NCBI GenBank assembly: GCA_964585485.1
Contig: CAZPDS010000056.1
Location: forward strand, 1 to 16,650
DNA length: 16,650 nt
Direction of reading: 5' to 3'
DNA from: CALGYY01 sp964585485
GTDB lineage: Bacteria; Bacteroidota; Bacteroidia; Bacteroidales; CAIWKO01
Below, one piece after another: positions 1 through 6,219 of this stretch (positions within the stretch are counted from its first letter, which is position 1; each line of letters starts with the position of its first letter). The notes under the pieces are model-generated. The model was not told the DNA's origin. It saw nothing but the letters and a program-made list of their open reading frames with translations, and did not search any database. Made by a program: the position numbers and the translations under genes.

Positions 1-30
1 TCCCTGCCGGCGGGAATCGGCGAATTTTAT

Positions 31-38
31 TACCTTTG
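31..38 (+). promoter_or_regulatory. candidate Bacteroidota -7 promoter element for the pigment operon
   Basis: TACCTTTG matches the Bacteroidota -7 consensus TAnnTTTG. It would place transcription start near 45 and leave a leader of about 19 nt before the ATG at 64. No good -33 TTTG is visible at the expected distance. The placement suggests that the ketosynthase is the first gene of its transcription unit. The match is a short motif only. Confidence 0.5.
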
Positions 39-63
39 TTCCTCTTATTCTGATCCTATTCGC

Positions 64-1269
64 ATGAAGAAAATCTATATAACCGGTATCGGCGCTATTT
101 CCGCCATCGGCCGCGATGTGCCTTCGATGCTGGAGGCACTGCGCAACGGCCGCCACGGCATTGGTCCCATCACGCTGACCGATACGCTCCACAAAGGCAT
201 CATTCCGGTGGGTGAGGTAAAATATACCAACGAGGAACTGGCGCATAGGGCGGGGACCACCACCGCCGGCAAAATTTTTACCCGTACCGCCCTGCTGGGT
301 CTGATCGCCGCCCGCGAAGCCCTGAGCCAGTCGGGTCTTGACGTCAGTGCCGGCCGCAGCGGCTTTTTCTCGGCCACCTCCGTGGGCGGGATGGACCGTA
401 CCGAAACCTTTATCGAAGGTTATTATGAAAATCCCGGTGCCGGCCGTATGCGTAATGTGGTAGCCCACGACTGCGCCGATAGTACCGAGAAAATCGGCGA
501 GGCTCTTGGGCTGACGCGGATGATGGGCACCATCAGCACCGCCTGCTCATCATCGGTGAACTCCCTGATATACGCCGCCAAGCTGATCCAGGCCGGTCTG
601 CTCGACAGCGCCGTGGCTGGCGGTACCGATTGCATCACCCGCTTTACGCTGAACGGCTTCAACACCCTGATGATCCTCGACAAACAGCATTGCCGCCCCT
701 TTGATGAAAGCCGCACCGGCCTGAACCTCGGCGAAGGCGCCGGCTTTGTCGTACTGGAATCCGAAGCCTCGGTGAAGGCCCGTAACGCAAGCCCGCTGGC
801 GCTCCTGGCCGGCTACGCCAACGCCAACGATGCCTACCACCAAACGGCCTCTTCGCCGGAAGGCCTTGGCGCTACCCTCGCCATGCAGGGCGCCCTGCAA
901 CTGGCCGGACTGAAACCGGGCGACATCAGTTATATCAATGTTCACGGCACCGGCACCGCCAACAACGACCTTTCCGAAGGCATTGCCATGAAAAATATTT
1001 TCGGCGAAAGCCTGCCACCCTTCAGCAGCACCAAGCCGTTTACGGGCCATACCCTCGGCGCCGCCGGCGGCATTGAATCCGTGCTGTCGGTCCTGTCACT
1101 GCAACACGGCCTGATTTACCCCAACCTCAACTTCCAGCAGCCCATTACCGGCCTGGACCTCACACCCGTGACCAAACTGGTACAAGGCGCTGACCTGCGT
1201 TATGTGCTGAGCAATTCCTTCGGATTCGGCGGAAACAACAGCACCGCCATCTTTGCTAAACCGTTTTAA
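64..1269 (+). CDS. beta-ketoacyl-ACP synthase (FabF/KAS II type), aryl polyene/flexirubin type
   Basis: This 401-residue protein is a complete thiolase-fold ketosynthase, expected to perform decarboxylative Claisen condensation of malonyl-ACP onto an acyl- or aryl-ACP primer in the cytoplasm. All three catalytic residues are visible: Cys161 in STACSSS, His294 in VHGTGT and His329 in KPFTGHTLGAAGG (with Lys324). The length is normal for FabF (about 410). It is followed 13 nt later by a ketosynthase homologue lacking these residues, the usual KS/chain-length-factor pairing of type II polyketide and aryl polyene systems. It could be a housekeeping FabF, but the neighbours (deacetylase, LolA-like, dehydratase-like) argue for pigment synthesis. 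The start at 64 directly follows the candidate promoter. Confidence 0.9.
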   Translation: MKKIYITGIGAISAIGRDVPSMLEALRNGRHGIGPITLTDTLHKGIIPVGEVKYTNEELAHRAGTTTAGKIFTRTALLGLIAAREALSQSGLDVSAGRSGFFSATSVGGMDRTETFIEGYYENPGAGRMRNVVAHDCADSTEKIGEALGLTRMMGTISTACSSSVNSLIYAAKLIQAGLLDSAVAGGTDCITRFTLNGFNTLMILDKQHCRPFDESRTGLNLGEGAGFVVLESEASVKARNASPLALLAGYANANDAYHQTASSPEGLGATLAMQGALQLAGLKPGDISYINVHGTGTANNDLSEGIAMKNIFGESLPPFSSTKPFTGHTLGAAGGIESVLSVLSLQHGLIYPNLNFQQPITGLDLTPVTKLVQGADLRYVLSNSFGFGGNNSTAIFAKPF

Positions 1270-1282
1270 ACTGACTCTTCCC

Positions 1283-2344
1283 ATGAAAGCATATATTACA
1301 TCCGCCACCGCCATTAGTCCCCAGGATACCTTTAACCAAGGCATCTTCAGCGGAAGCGCGCTGATACCGCCCACTCCACGCATGAAATGCCTGGAACCCG
1401 ATTACAAGGAAATCCTTAACCCCGCCCTTAGCCGGCGCATGAGCCGCATCGTAAAAATGGGTGTGGCCGCGGCCCTGAAAAGCCTTAAAGCCGCGGGCAT
1501 CGAAAAACCCGGGGCCATCATCACCGGTACCGGACTGGGCTGCCTGGAGGACACCGGAAATTTTCTGGCGTCGATGATCAAAAACAAGGAACAGTTTCTG
1601 ACGCCCACCGCCTTTATCCAGTCGACGCACAACACCATCGCCGGACAAATAGCCTTGCTGCTGAAATGCAACGAGTACAACTTCGCCTATGTGCACCGCG
1701 GATTCTCCTTCGAACATGCCCTGATGGACAGCTTGCTGATGCTTGAAAACGGTGAGGCCGAACAGATACTGCTCGGCGGTATTGATGAAATCACCAACGA
1801 CTATTATGCACTTACGGCCCGCCTGGGGTTCTGGAAAAATGAGCTGCCGCAAGACACGCCACTGCTTCATTCCAAAACCCGTGGCACCATTGCCGGAGAA
1901 GGATCTGTTTTCTTCACCCTCGACCGGAATCCCGCGAATGCCTGGGCCAGCTTCGATGGCCTGGAGATGATCTATAAACCCGCTTCCGCGGAGGTGATCG
2001 CCCGCGCGGCAGAGCAACTGCTGCAACAAGCCGGCATCGGCGTAAACGAACTTGACGCTGTGATGTTTGGCTACAACGGCTGGAAAAAACACGATGGTTG
2101 GTACGCCGAACTGTCCAACGGCCTCTTCGCCGGCAAAGCCTTGCTGGGTTTTAAACACCTCTGCGGCGAATACATGACCGCCTCCTCCTTCGCCGCCTGG
2201 CTCGCCGCCACCATCCTGAAAAACGGCAAGATCCCGGCAGGCGTGCAGTTGTCCGGCCCCACGCATGAAAAACAGCGATATATCCTGATCTATAATCATT
2301 ATATGGGCATCGATCATTCCTTAATGTTACTGCGTGCATGCTAA
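1283..2344 (+). CDS. catalytically inactive ketosynthase partner (chain-length-factor-like, ketoacyl-synt_2 type)
   Basis: This 353-residue protein aligns with the upstream ketosynthase around its GTGLGCLED and ILLGGIDE segments but has lost the catalytic set. Gly140 (YVHRGFSFEH) sits where the nucleophilic Cys belongs, the first His region reads FGYNGWKKH with no His at the aligned place, and Glu296 (LCGEYMTA) replaces the second His. This is the pattern of a chain length factor that dimerises with an active KS and shapes the product cavity. I chose the ATG at 1283 over an in-frame ATG at 1253 because the latter lies inside the upstream gene and adds a non-homologous leader. The stop overlaps the next start by 7 nt. 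Confidence 0.82.
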   Translation: MKAYITSATAISPQDTFNQGIFSGSALIPPTPRMKCLEPDYKEILNPALSRRMSRIVKMGVAAALKSLKAAGIEKPGAIITGTGLGCLEDTGNFLASMIKNKEQFLTPTAFIQSTHNTIAGQIALLLKCNEYNFAYVHRGFSFEHALMDSLLMLENGEAEQILLGGIDEITNDYYALTARLGFWKNELPQDTPLLHSKTRGTIAGEGSVFFTLDRNPANAWASFDGLEMIYKPASAEVIARAAEQLLQQAGIGVNELDAVMFGYNGWKKHDGWYAELSNGLFAGKALLGFKHLCGEYMTASSFAAWLAATILKNGKIPAGVQLSGPTHEKQRYILIYNHYMGIDHSLMLLRAC

Positions 2345-3129
2345 ACTTCGGAAGAGCCAATACCTTGCTCTTTGCAGGATTGCTCACCCTTAACCTGCTT
2401 CAGTTTTTTATTTCCGTCAGCGGATGGTGGTACCTGCTGCCAGTCGTCGTGTACCTCACCCTGATCATCATCGGATCCTTCCGCGTGAACAGCCAGTTTC
2501 ACCTTAAGGTAATCTGCTCGAACCCGGACGTGAAGGAGGGCGTAGTGCTTTCCTACGACGACGGTCCGGATCCACGCAACACCCCACGCCTCCTCGACAT
2601 CCTGAAAAAACACCAGCTCAGTGCGGCCTTCTTTCTGATTGGACGCCAAGCCGAAGCACAAGCTGATTTGGTACAACGCATCTATAACGAAGGCCACATC
2701 ATTGGAAACCATACCTACGGGCACTCCCATTTCTACGATTTCTTCCCGGCCTTCACCATGGCCAAAGAACTGCTGAGATCACGTGAGGTCCTCCGCACCA
2801 TTACCGGTGCATCCGTCCGCTGGTTCCGGCCGCCCTACGGCGTCACCAATCCCATGATTAAGCGAAGCCTCCGCAAAACCCACTTCATCGCCATCGGATG
2901 GAGTATACGCTCGCTGGACACCACCGCCCGTGACACTGATCGTGTACTGGAACGCGTGCGCAAAGCAAAGGCAGGCGACATTATCTTGCTGCACGATACC
3001 CGCCCCGATGCACCGGAATTGCTCGAGAAAATCATCGGCCATTTCAACGAAAAAGGATTGAAAATCATCTCACCGGAACAACTGATTCCGGAAACACCCT
3101 ACCAATCAACATCAGCGATCACCTCATGA
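2338..3129 (+). CDS. membrane-anchored polysaccharide deacetylase-like protein (NodB homology, CE4)
   Basis: The 263-residue protein has two hydrophobic segments (about residues 8-26 and 31-48) followed by a NodB domain. The CE4 motifs are intact: SYDDGPD with Asp74/Asp75, HTYGHSH with metal ligands His125 and His129, RPPYG from Arg164, and ILLHD with His219. The family removes N-acetyl groups from polysaccharides using a divalent metal. In aryl polyene/flexirubin clusters such genes recur, but their substrate is not established. The ATG at 2338 overlaps the previous stop (ATGCTAA) and its own stop overlaps the next start (ATGA), so translational coupling is likely. The catalytic domain may face either side of the inner membrane, which the sequence does not settle. 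Confidence 0.85.
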   Translation: MLNFGRANTLLFAGLLTLNLLQFFISVSGWWYLLPVVVYLTLIIIGSFRVNSQFHLKVICSNPDVKEGVVLSYDDGPDPRNTPRLLDILKKHQLSAAFFLIGRQAEAQADLVQRIYNEGHIIGNHTYGHSHFYDFFPAFTMAKELLRSREVLRTITGASVRWFRPPYGVTNPMIKRSLRKTHFIAIGWSIRSLDTTARDTDRVLERVRKAKAGDIILLHDTRPDAPELLEKIIGHFNEKGLKIISPEQLIPETPYQSTSAITS

Positions 3130-3779
3130 AAGCACGAACAACGCTACTGCTTCTGATTTTTCTGCTGGGTGCGAACCTCCTGAGTTCCGCGCAAAAAGCC
3201 GATACCTTGTACCGCAGCATGCGCGATACCGCCGCCTTTAAAGTGCAACTGAAGGCCTTCAATGCCAGCTTCCGCAGCATGGAGTGCAACTTCACCCAGT
3301 GGAAAAAAATGAAAATGCTGAAAAAGCCAGCCCTTTCAAAGGGAAACTTTGCCTTCCGCAACGGAAACGAGATCCGGTGGGAATACACCGAACCCTTCCG
3401 CTACACGATTGTGATCCGCGACCAGCAAATCACTATCCGCGATCAGGAAAAATCCAGCCAGTACGACATGAGTTCGAACAAAAACCTGCTGCAGATGAAC
3501 GTTCGAATGACCAAGCTGGTAGACGGCAGCTTCCTGGACGATCACGCGGATTTCAGAACCAGCTATTTTGAGAACGGACACTTCTACCGGGTGCAGCTGA
3601 CGCCCGTTTCCAAAGCCTTTAAATCATGGTTTTCCAGCATCACCCTGACCTTCGACCGGAAGGATTGTTCCATCGTTTCCCTGAGAATGAGCGAAAAGGG
3701 CGGCGATACCACCGAGCTTCGTTTCACCGAAAAAAAGATCAACAAACCCATAAGCGATGAGCGATTTACTATTAAATGA
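3126..3779 (+). CDS. LolA-like periplasmic outer-membrane carrier protein
   Basis: This 217-residue protein has a typical signal peptide (MKARTT, then a Leu-rich core, with likely cleavage after SSA at about residue 22). The mature part resembles LolA/LolB-fold proteins: an early FTQWKKMKMLKKP strand segment, GNFAFRNGNEIRWEYTEPF, then alternating beta-strand stretches to the C-terminus. LolA carries lipidated cargo across the periplasm. LolA paralogues inside aryl polyene loci are thought to move the polyene lipid or its carrier towards the outer membrane. It overlaps the deacetylase by 4 nt and the downstream dehydratase-like gene by 23 nt, so it belongs to the same operon. It is unlikely to be the housekeeping LolA, given this placement. 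Confidence 0.8.
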   Translation: MKARTTLLLLIFLLGANLLSSAQKADTLYRSMRDTAAFKVQLKAFNASFRSMECNFTQWKKMKMLKKPALSKGNFAFRNGNEIRWEYTEPFRYTIVIRDQQITIRDQEKSSQYDMSSNKNLLQMNVRMTKLVDGSFLDDHADFRTSYFENGHFYRVQLTPVSKAFKSWFSSITLTFDRKDCSIVSLRMSEKGGDTTELRFTEKKINKPISDERFTIK

Positions 3780-4137
3780 TTTTTTCACGATCACCGGGAT
3801 CGAAACGGACGAAGACCATCCGGAGAAAATTGAGGCCGGCGTCGTGTTGAATCCGACGCATGCGGTGTACGGCGGGCATTTCCCCGGACATCCGGTGGTG
3901 CCCGGTGTGTGCATCGTACAGATGATTAAAGAGGTGCTGTCGCAACATCTTCAAAAAGAGTTGCTGCTGATTACCTCCGAAGAAATCAAATTTCTTAACC
4001 TGATCGTACCCACCGATGAGCAGGCGCTTCGTATGGAAATCAAAATCAAATACCCGGGCGACGAGCGCGTGCACGCCAGCGTTGTGGTGCGCAGTCACGA
4101 ACACGTGTTCACTAAATTCCGCGGAAGCTTCCGCTAA
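3757..4137 (+). CDS. hotdog-fold 3-hydroxyacyl-ACP dehydratase-like protein (FabZ/FabA family)
   Basis: A 126-residue single hotdog domain carries the family signature GGHFPGHPVVPGV, with the catalytic His at residue 41. In FabZ the acidic partner lies 14 residues after the His. Here that position is Gln55 (CIVQMIKE), so the classical His/Glu pair is incomplete. The protein may still dehydrate 3-hydroxyacyl-ACP in polyene extension, or it may have a thioesterase-like or partner role. The start at 3757 lies 23 nt inside the LolA-like gene in another frame. The N-terminal MSDLLLNDFF agrees with family starts. Length is somewhat shorter than FabZ (about 145). Confidence 0.8.
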   Translation: MSDLLLNDFFTITGIETDEDHPEKIEAGVVLNPTHAVYGGHFPGHPVVPGVCIVQMIKEVLSQHLQKELLLITSEEIKFLNLIVPTDEQALRMEIKIKYPGDERVHASVVVRSHEHVFTKFRGSFR

Positions 4138-4142
4138 TCGGC

Positions 4143-5021
4143 ATGTTCCCGGAAAAAAAAAACAAGCCCGATCCCACCCGTTTCAGCAAGCCGGACGAGT
4201 TGTTGTTGCTGCTGGCGCTGCAAGCCGCGCTGCAAGCCGGTAGAGCGATATTGAACGTATATGCTGGTGCATTTGATGTCGACTACAAAGCCGATGATTC
4301 CCCGCTCACCGAAGCCGACCGGGCGGCCCACCGGCTAATTTGCGACACACTTGAAATCGCCGGACTTCCGATGATCAGCGAAGAAGGCAAGTTGCCGGAT
4401 TACGCTGAACGCAAGGACTGGCAGCGCTTTTGGATGATCGACCCCCTGGATGGCACCAAGGAATTCGTGAGCCGCAACGGGGAGTTCACCGTGAACATCG
4501 CCCTGATCGAAAACGGGAAAACCATACTGGGCGTGGTGTACGCCCCGGTGATCGACGAACTCTTCTTCGCCCTGCACGGCCTGGGTGCCTGGAAATGCAC
4601 CAACGGCCAAAAGATTCCGGCAAACCCCGGCAAGACCGAAACGATTCTCGCGCTCTCCAGGCCCTTGCCAATCGCCAACGCGAAAGAAGGATTTGTCGCC
4701 ATCTGCAGTCGCCGTCACGGCAACGAAGCCGCCCGGAACTTTGTAAGATCCCTGCATCCCGATGATCAAAACATCACCTACCTGGTGCGCGGAAGCTCCC
4801 TGAAATTCTGCGCGGTAGCCGAAGGCAGCGCCGACGTCTACCCCCGCTTTGCCCCTACCATGGAATGGGATTCCGCTGCCGCTCAAGCGATCGTGGAACT
4901 CAGCGGAGCCGTAGTGCTGGACGCCGAAACCCACGAACCACTCAGGTACAACAAACCCGACCTGCACAACCCTTTCTTCGTTGTGATGAGACCTTCAGCC
5001 GATAAGATGATCAGACCTTAA
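4143..5021 (+). CDS. cysQ: 3'(2'),5'-bisphosphate nucleotidase CysQ (IMPase family)
   Basis: This 292-residue protein belongs to the Mg2+-dependent, Li+-sensitive phosphatase superfamily. Visible motifs are SPLTEAD (residues 54-59), ISEE with metal-binding Glu80/Glu81, the signature WMIDPLDGTKEF with Asp100 and Asp103, GSSLKFC near 218, and EWDSAAAQAI with Asp243. CysQ converts 3'-phosphoadenosine 5'-phosphate (PAP) to AMP and is best known from sulfate assimilation. The N-terminus carries about 17 extra polar residues before the first helix. It starts only 5 nt after the dehydratase-like stop, so it is probably the last gene of the pigment operon. Its stop overlaps the convergent peroxidase stop by 3 nt. 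Confidence 0.9.
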   Translation: MFPEKKNKPDPTRFSKPDELLLLLALQAALQAGRAILNVYAGAFDVDYKADDSPLTEADRAAHRLICDTLEIAGLPMISEEGKLPDYAERKDWQRFWMIDPLDGTKEFVSRNGEFTVNIALIENGKTILGVVYAPVIDELFFALHGLGAWKCTNGQKIPANPGKTETILALSRPLPIANAKEGFVAICSRRHGNEAARNFVRSLHPDDQNITYLVRGSSLKFCAVAEGSADVYPRFAPTMEWDSAAAQAIVELSGAVVLDAETHEPLRYNKPDLHNPFFVVMRPSADKMIRP

Positions 5022-5563
5022 CGCCCTTCAATCCATTTCACAATATTCTCCGAATCCGGCTTCTCCGCGGGGGGATAGGTTGCCACCCAACGTCCCTCTT
5101 CATCTATAAGGAATTTCTGAAAATTCCAACTCACCTTCGCATCGCTGACCCCGTTGCGCTTTTTCTTCGTAAGCCAGGTATATAAGGCATGCTGGTCCGA
5201 TCCGCGCACCGATATCTTTTCCATCATCGGAAAGGTCACACCATAATTCAACTGACAGAACGATTGGATCTGCTCGTTGCTGCCCGGCTCCTGCCGCAGG
5301 AAATTGTTGGCCGGAAAACCAATGATCGTGAACTTTTCACCTCCGTATTTCTTGTAGAGTTCTTCCAAACCCGCGTACTGCGGAGTATAGCCGCATTTGG
5401 AGGCCGTGTTCACAATCAACACCTTCTTGCCCTTTAATTGTGACAGCGGGAAGGTACTGCCATCAATGGCGGTCACTGTAAAACTATGCAAACTCGTGGC
5501 CTCCTGGGCCTCAACGATTGTTGTCATAAGTATAAGCATTAAAATTAAATTACTCCTTTTCAT
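5018..5563 (-). CDS. glutathione peroxidase-family thiol peroxidase, exported
   Basis: This 181-residue protein has a cleavable signal peptide (MKRSNLILMLILMTTIVEA) and a GPx domain. The peroxidatic Cys57 lies in NTASKCGYTP, and the Trp and Asn of the tetrad are in VSWNFQKF (Trp146, Asn147). The usual FP(C/S)NQF segment reads FPANNF, so the tetrad Gln is replaced by Asn87. Cys103 (IQSFCQLNYGVTFP) is the likely resolving Cys, which would make it thioredoxin-like-protein dependent rather than glutathione dependent. The expected location is the periplasm, where it would reduce hydrogen peroxide or lipid hydroperoxides. It is transcribed towards cysQ, and the two coding regions overlap at their ends. 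Confidence 0.9.
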   Translation of the reverse strand: MKRSNLILMLILMTTIVEAQEATSLHSFTVTAIDGSTFPLSQLKGKKVLIVNTASKCGYTPQYAGLEELYKKYGGEKFTIIGFPANNFLRQEPGSNEQIQSFCQLNYGVTFPMMEKISVRGSDQHALYTWLTKKKRNGVSDAKVSWNFQKFLIDEEGRWVATYPPAEKPDSENIVKWIEGR

Positions 5564-5573
5564 ATCGATTTTC

Positions 5574-5609
5574 TGGGTTTATTGGGTTTATTGGGTATCT
5601 TGGATTCTT
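5574..5609. repeat. four tandem 9-bp repeats upstream of the peroxidase gene
   Basis: Consecutive 9-bp units read TGGGTTTAT, TGGGTTTAT, TGGGTATCT and TGGATTCTT: two identical copies, then two decaying ones. They lie 11 nt before the peroxidase ATG (minus strand), so they would sit in its 5' leader or promoter. No protein is predicted here. The rest of 5564-5754 shows nothing else I can support. Confidence 0.7.
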
Positions 5610-5754
5610 TGCAAATAAATTTAAGCGCTAATCAAAATGTTTTATGAACCAACTCGACCCAATTCAAGCGTTCAAACTCAATCAAGCTGGCCGCATTGAA
5701 ATGACTGCAAAGATACATCAGGCCGAAGGCCAAAGCAAATTATTTGGAATATTT

Positions 5755-6000
5755 CTAAATAAAACGCTTCCGCAGATTACGGATCAGCCCCACTGCAGCC
5801 ACCAGGGCCCAGGTTCCTTCCAGAATCACAAAGGGCAGCACACCCACCAACCAGGAACCGTAGCAGGCCAGACCGGCACCTACCAGATTCATGCATAAGT
5901 ACAGCGTGCCCGTGGCTTTCATCTTCCCGAAAGTAAGCAGAAAAAAAGCCAGCAGGATAAGACTGACGCCCGCCGTGTTGATGATATCGGAAAATTGCAT
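5755..6000 (-). CDS. CBU_0592-like small integral membrane protein
   Basis: This 81-residue protein has three hydrophobic helices (about residues 6-25, 30-50 and 53-73) and ends in a basic tail (RNLRKRF). The third helix begins with FVILEGTWALVA, a pattern typical of the CBU_0592-like family of unknown function. I chose the ATG at 6000 rather than the longer upstream reading frame. The extension (to 6150) is GC-rich, not membrane-like, and would cross the candidate promoter at 6021-6028. It is divergent from the M16 protease gene. No function can be assigned beyond inner-membrane location. Confidence 0.75.
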   Translation of the reverse strand: MQFSDIINTAGVSLILLAFFLLTFGKMKATGTLYLCMNLVGAGLACYGSWLVGVLPFVILEGTWALVAAVGLIRNLRKRFI

Positions 6001-6020
6001 TTTCGAAATATTAAGTCCTT

Positions 6021-6028
6021 CAAAAGTA
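6021..6028 (-). promoter_or_regulatory. candidate -7 element for the small membrane protein gene
   Basis: On the minus strand the sequence is TACTTTTG, matching TAnnTTTG. It would start transcription near 6014 and give a leader of about 14 nt. No convincing -33 element is seen. Confidence 0.4.
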
Positions 6029-6099
6029 CAAATAATACGGAAAAGGTCCGGTGAAAAAGCCAGGAAAGGAAAAAGACAGGCCCCGCGCGCGCTCCTCCG

Positions 6100-6148
6100 T
6101 TCGTCCGGGCACAAGCGGCCCAGATTCGTCGGGCAAAAGCGCCCACTC
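6100..6148. repeat. degenerate tandem repeat (25 + 24 bp) in a divergent promoter region
   Basis: Two adjacent units share TTCGTC, GGGCA(c/a)AAGCG and CCCA. Unit 1 is 6100-6124 and unit 2 is 6125-6148, differing by single-base gaps and a few substitutions. Each unit holds its own small inverted repeat (GGGC...GCCC). They lie between the -7 elements of two divergent genes, so they could be paired operators. They could equally be a chance local duplication. Confidence 0.6.
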
Positions 6149-6182
6149 ACCGATTAGCCCATAGGATTCCCGAATTTTTCCG

Positions 6183-6190
6183 TACGTTTG
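6183..6190 (+). promoter_or_regulatory. candidate -7 element for the M16 protease gene
   Basis: TACGTTTG matches TAnnTTTG and lies 29 nt before the ATG at 6220, predicting transcription start near 6197 and an AT-rich leader of about 23 nt. The -33 element is not recognisable. Confidence 0.5.
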
Positions 6191-6219
6191 TATAGAAATT
6201 ATCCCAAATATTATATTGT

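Noticed and set aside
1..18. GC-rich imperfect inverted repeat CCCTGCCGGCGGG at the window edge
   Set aside because: It could be a terminator of a gene to the left, but the stem is short, there is no adjacent T tract, and the left context is missing.
1256..2317. 353-codon open frame on the minus strand opposite the chain-length-factor-like gene
   Set aside because: It is an antisense shadow of a GC-rich gene: Gly/Val/Phe-rich, no recognisable domain, and fully covered by a well-supported ketosynthase-like gene.
5891..6157. 88-codon plus-strand frame across the divergent promoter region
   Set aside because: It overlaps the small membrane gene in antisense, is rich in basic residues from GC-rich repeats, and has no family resemblance.
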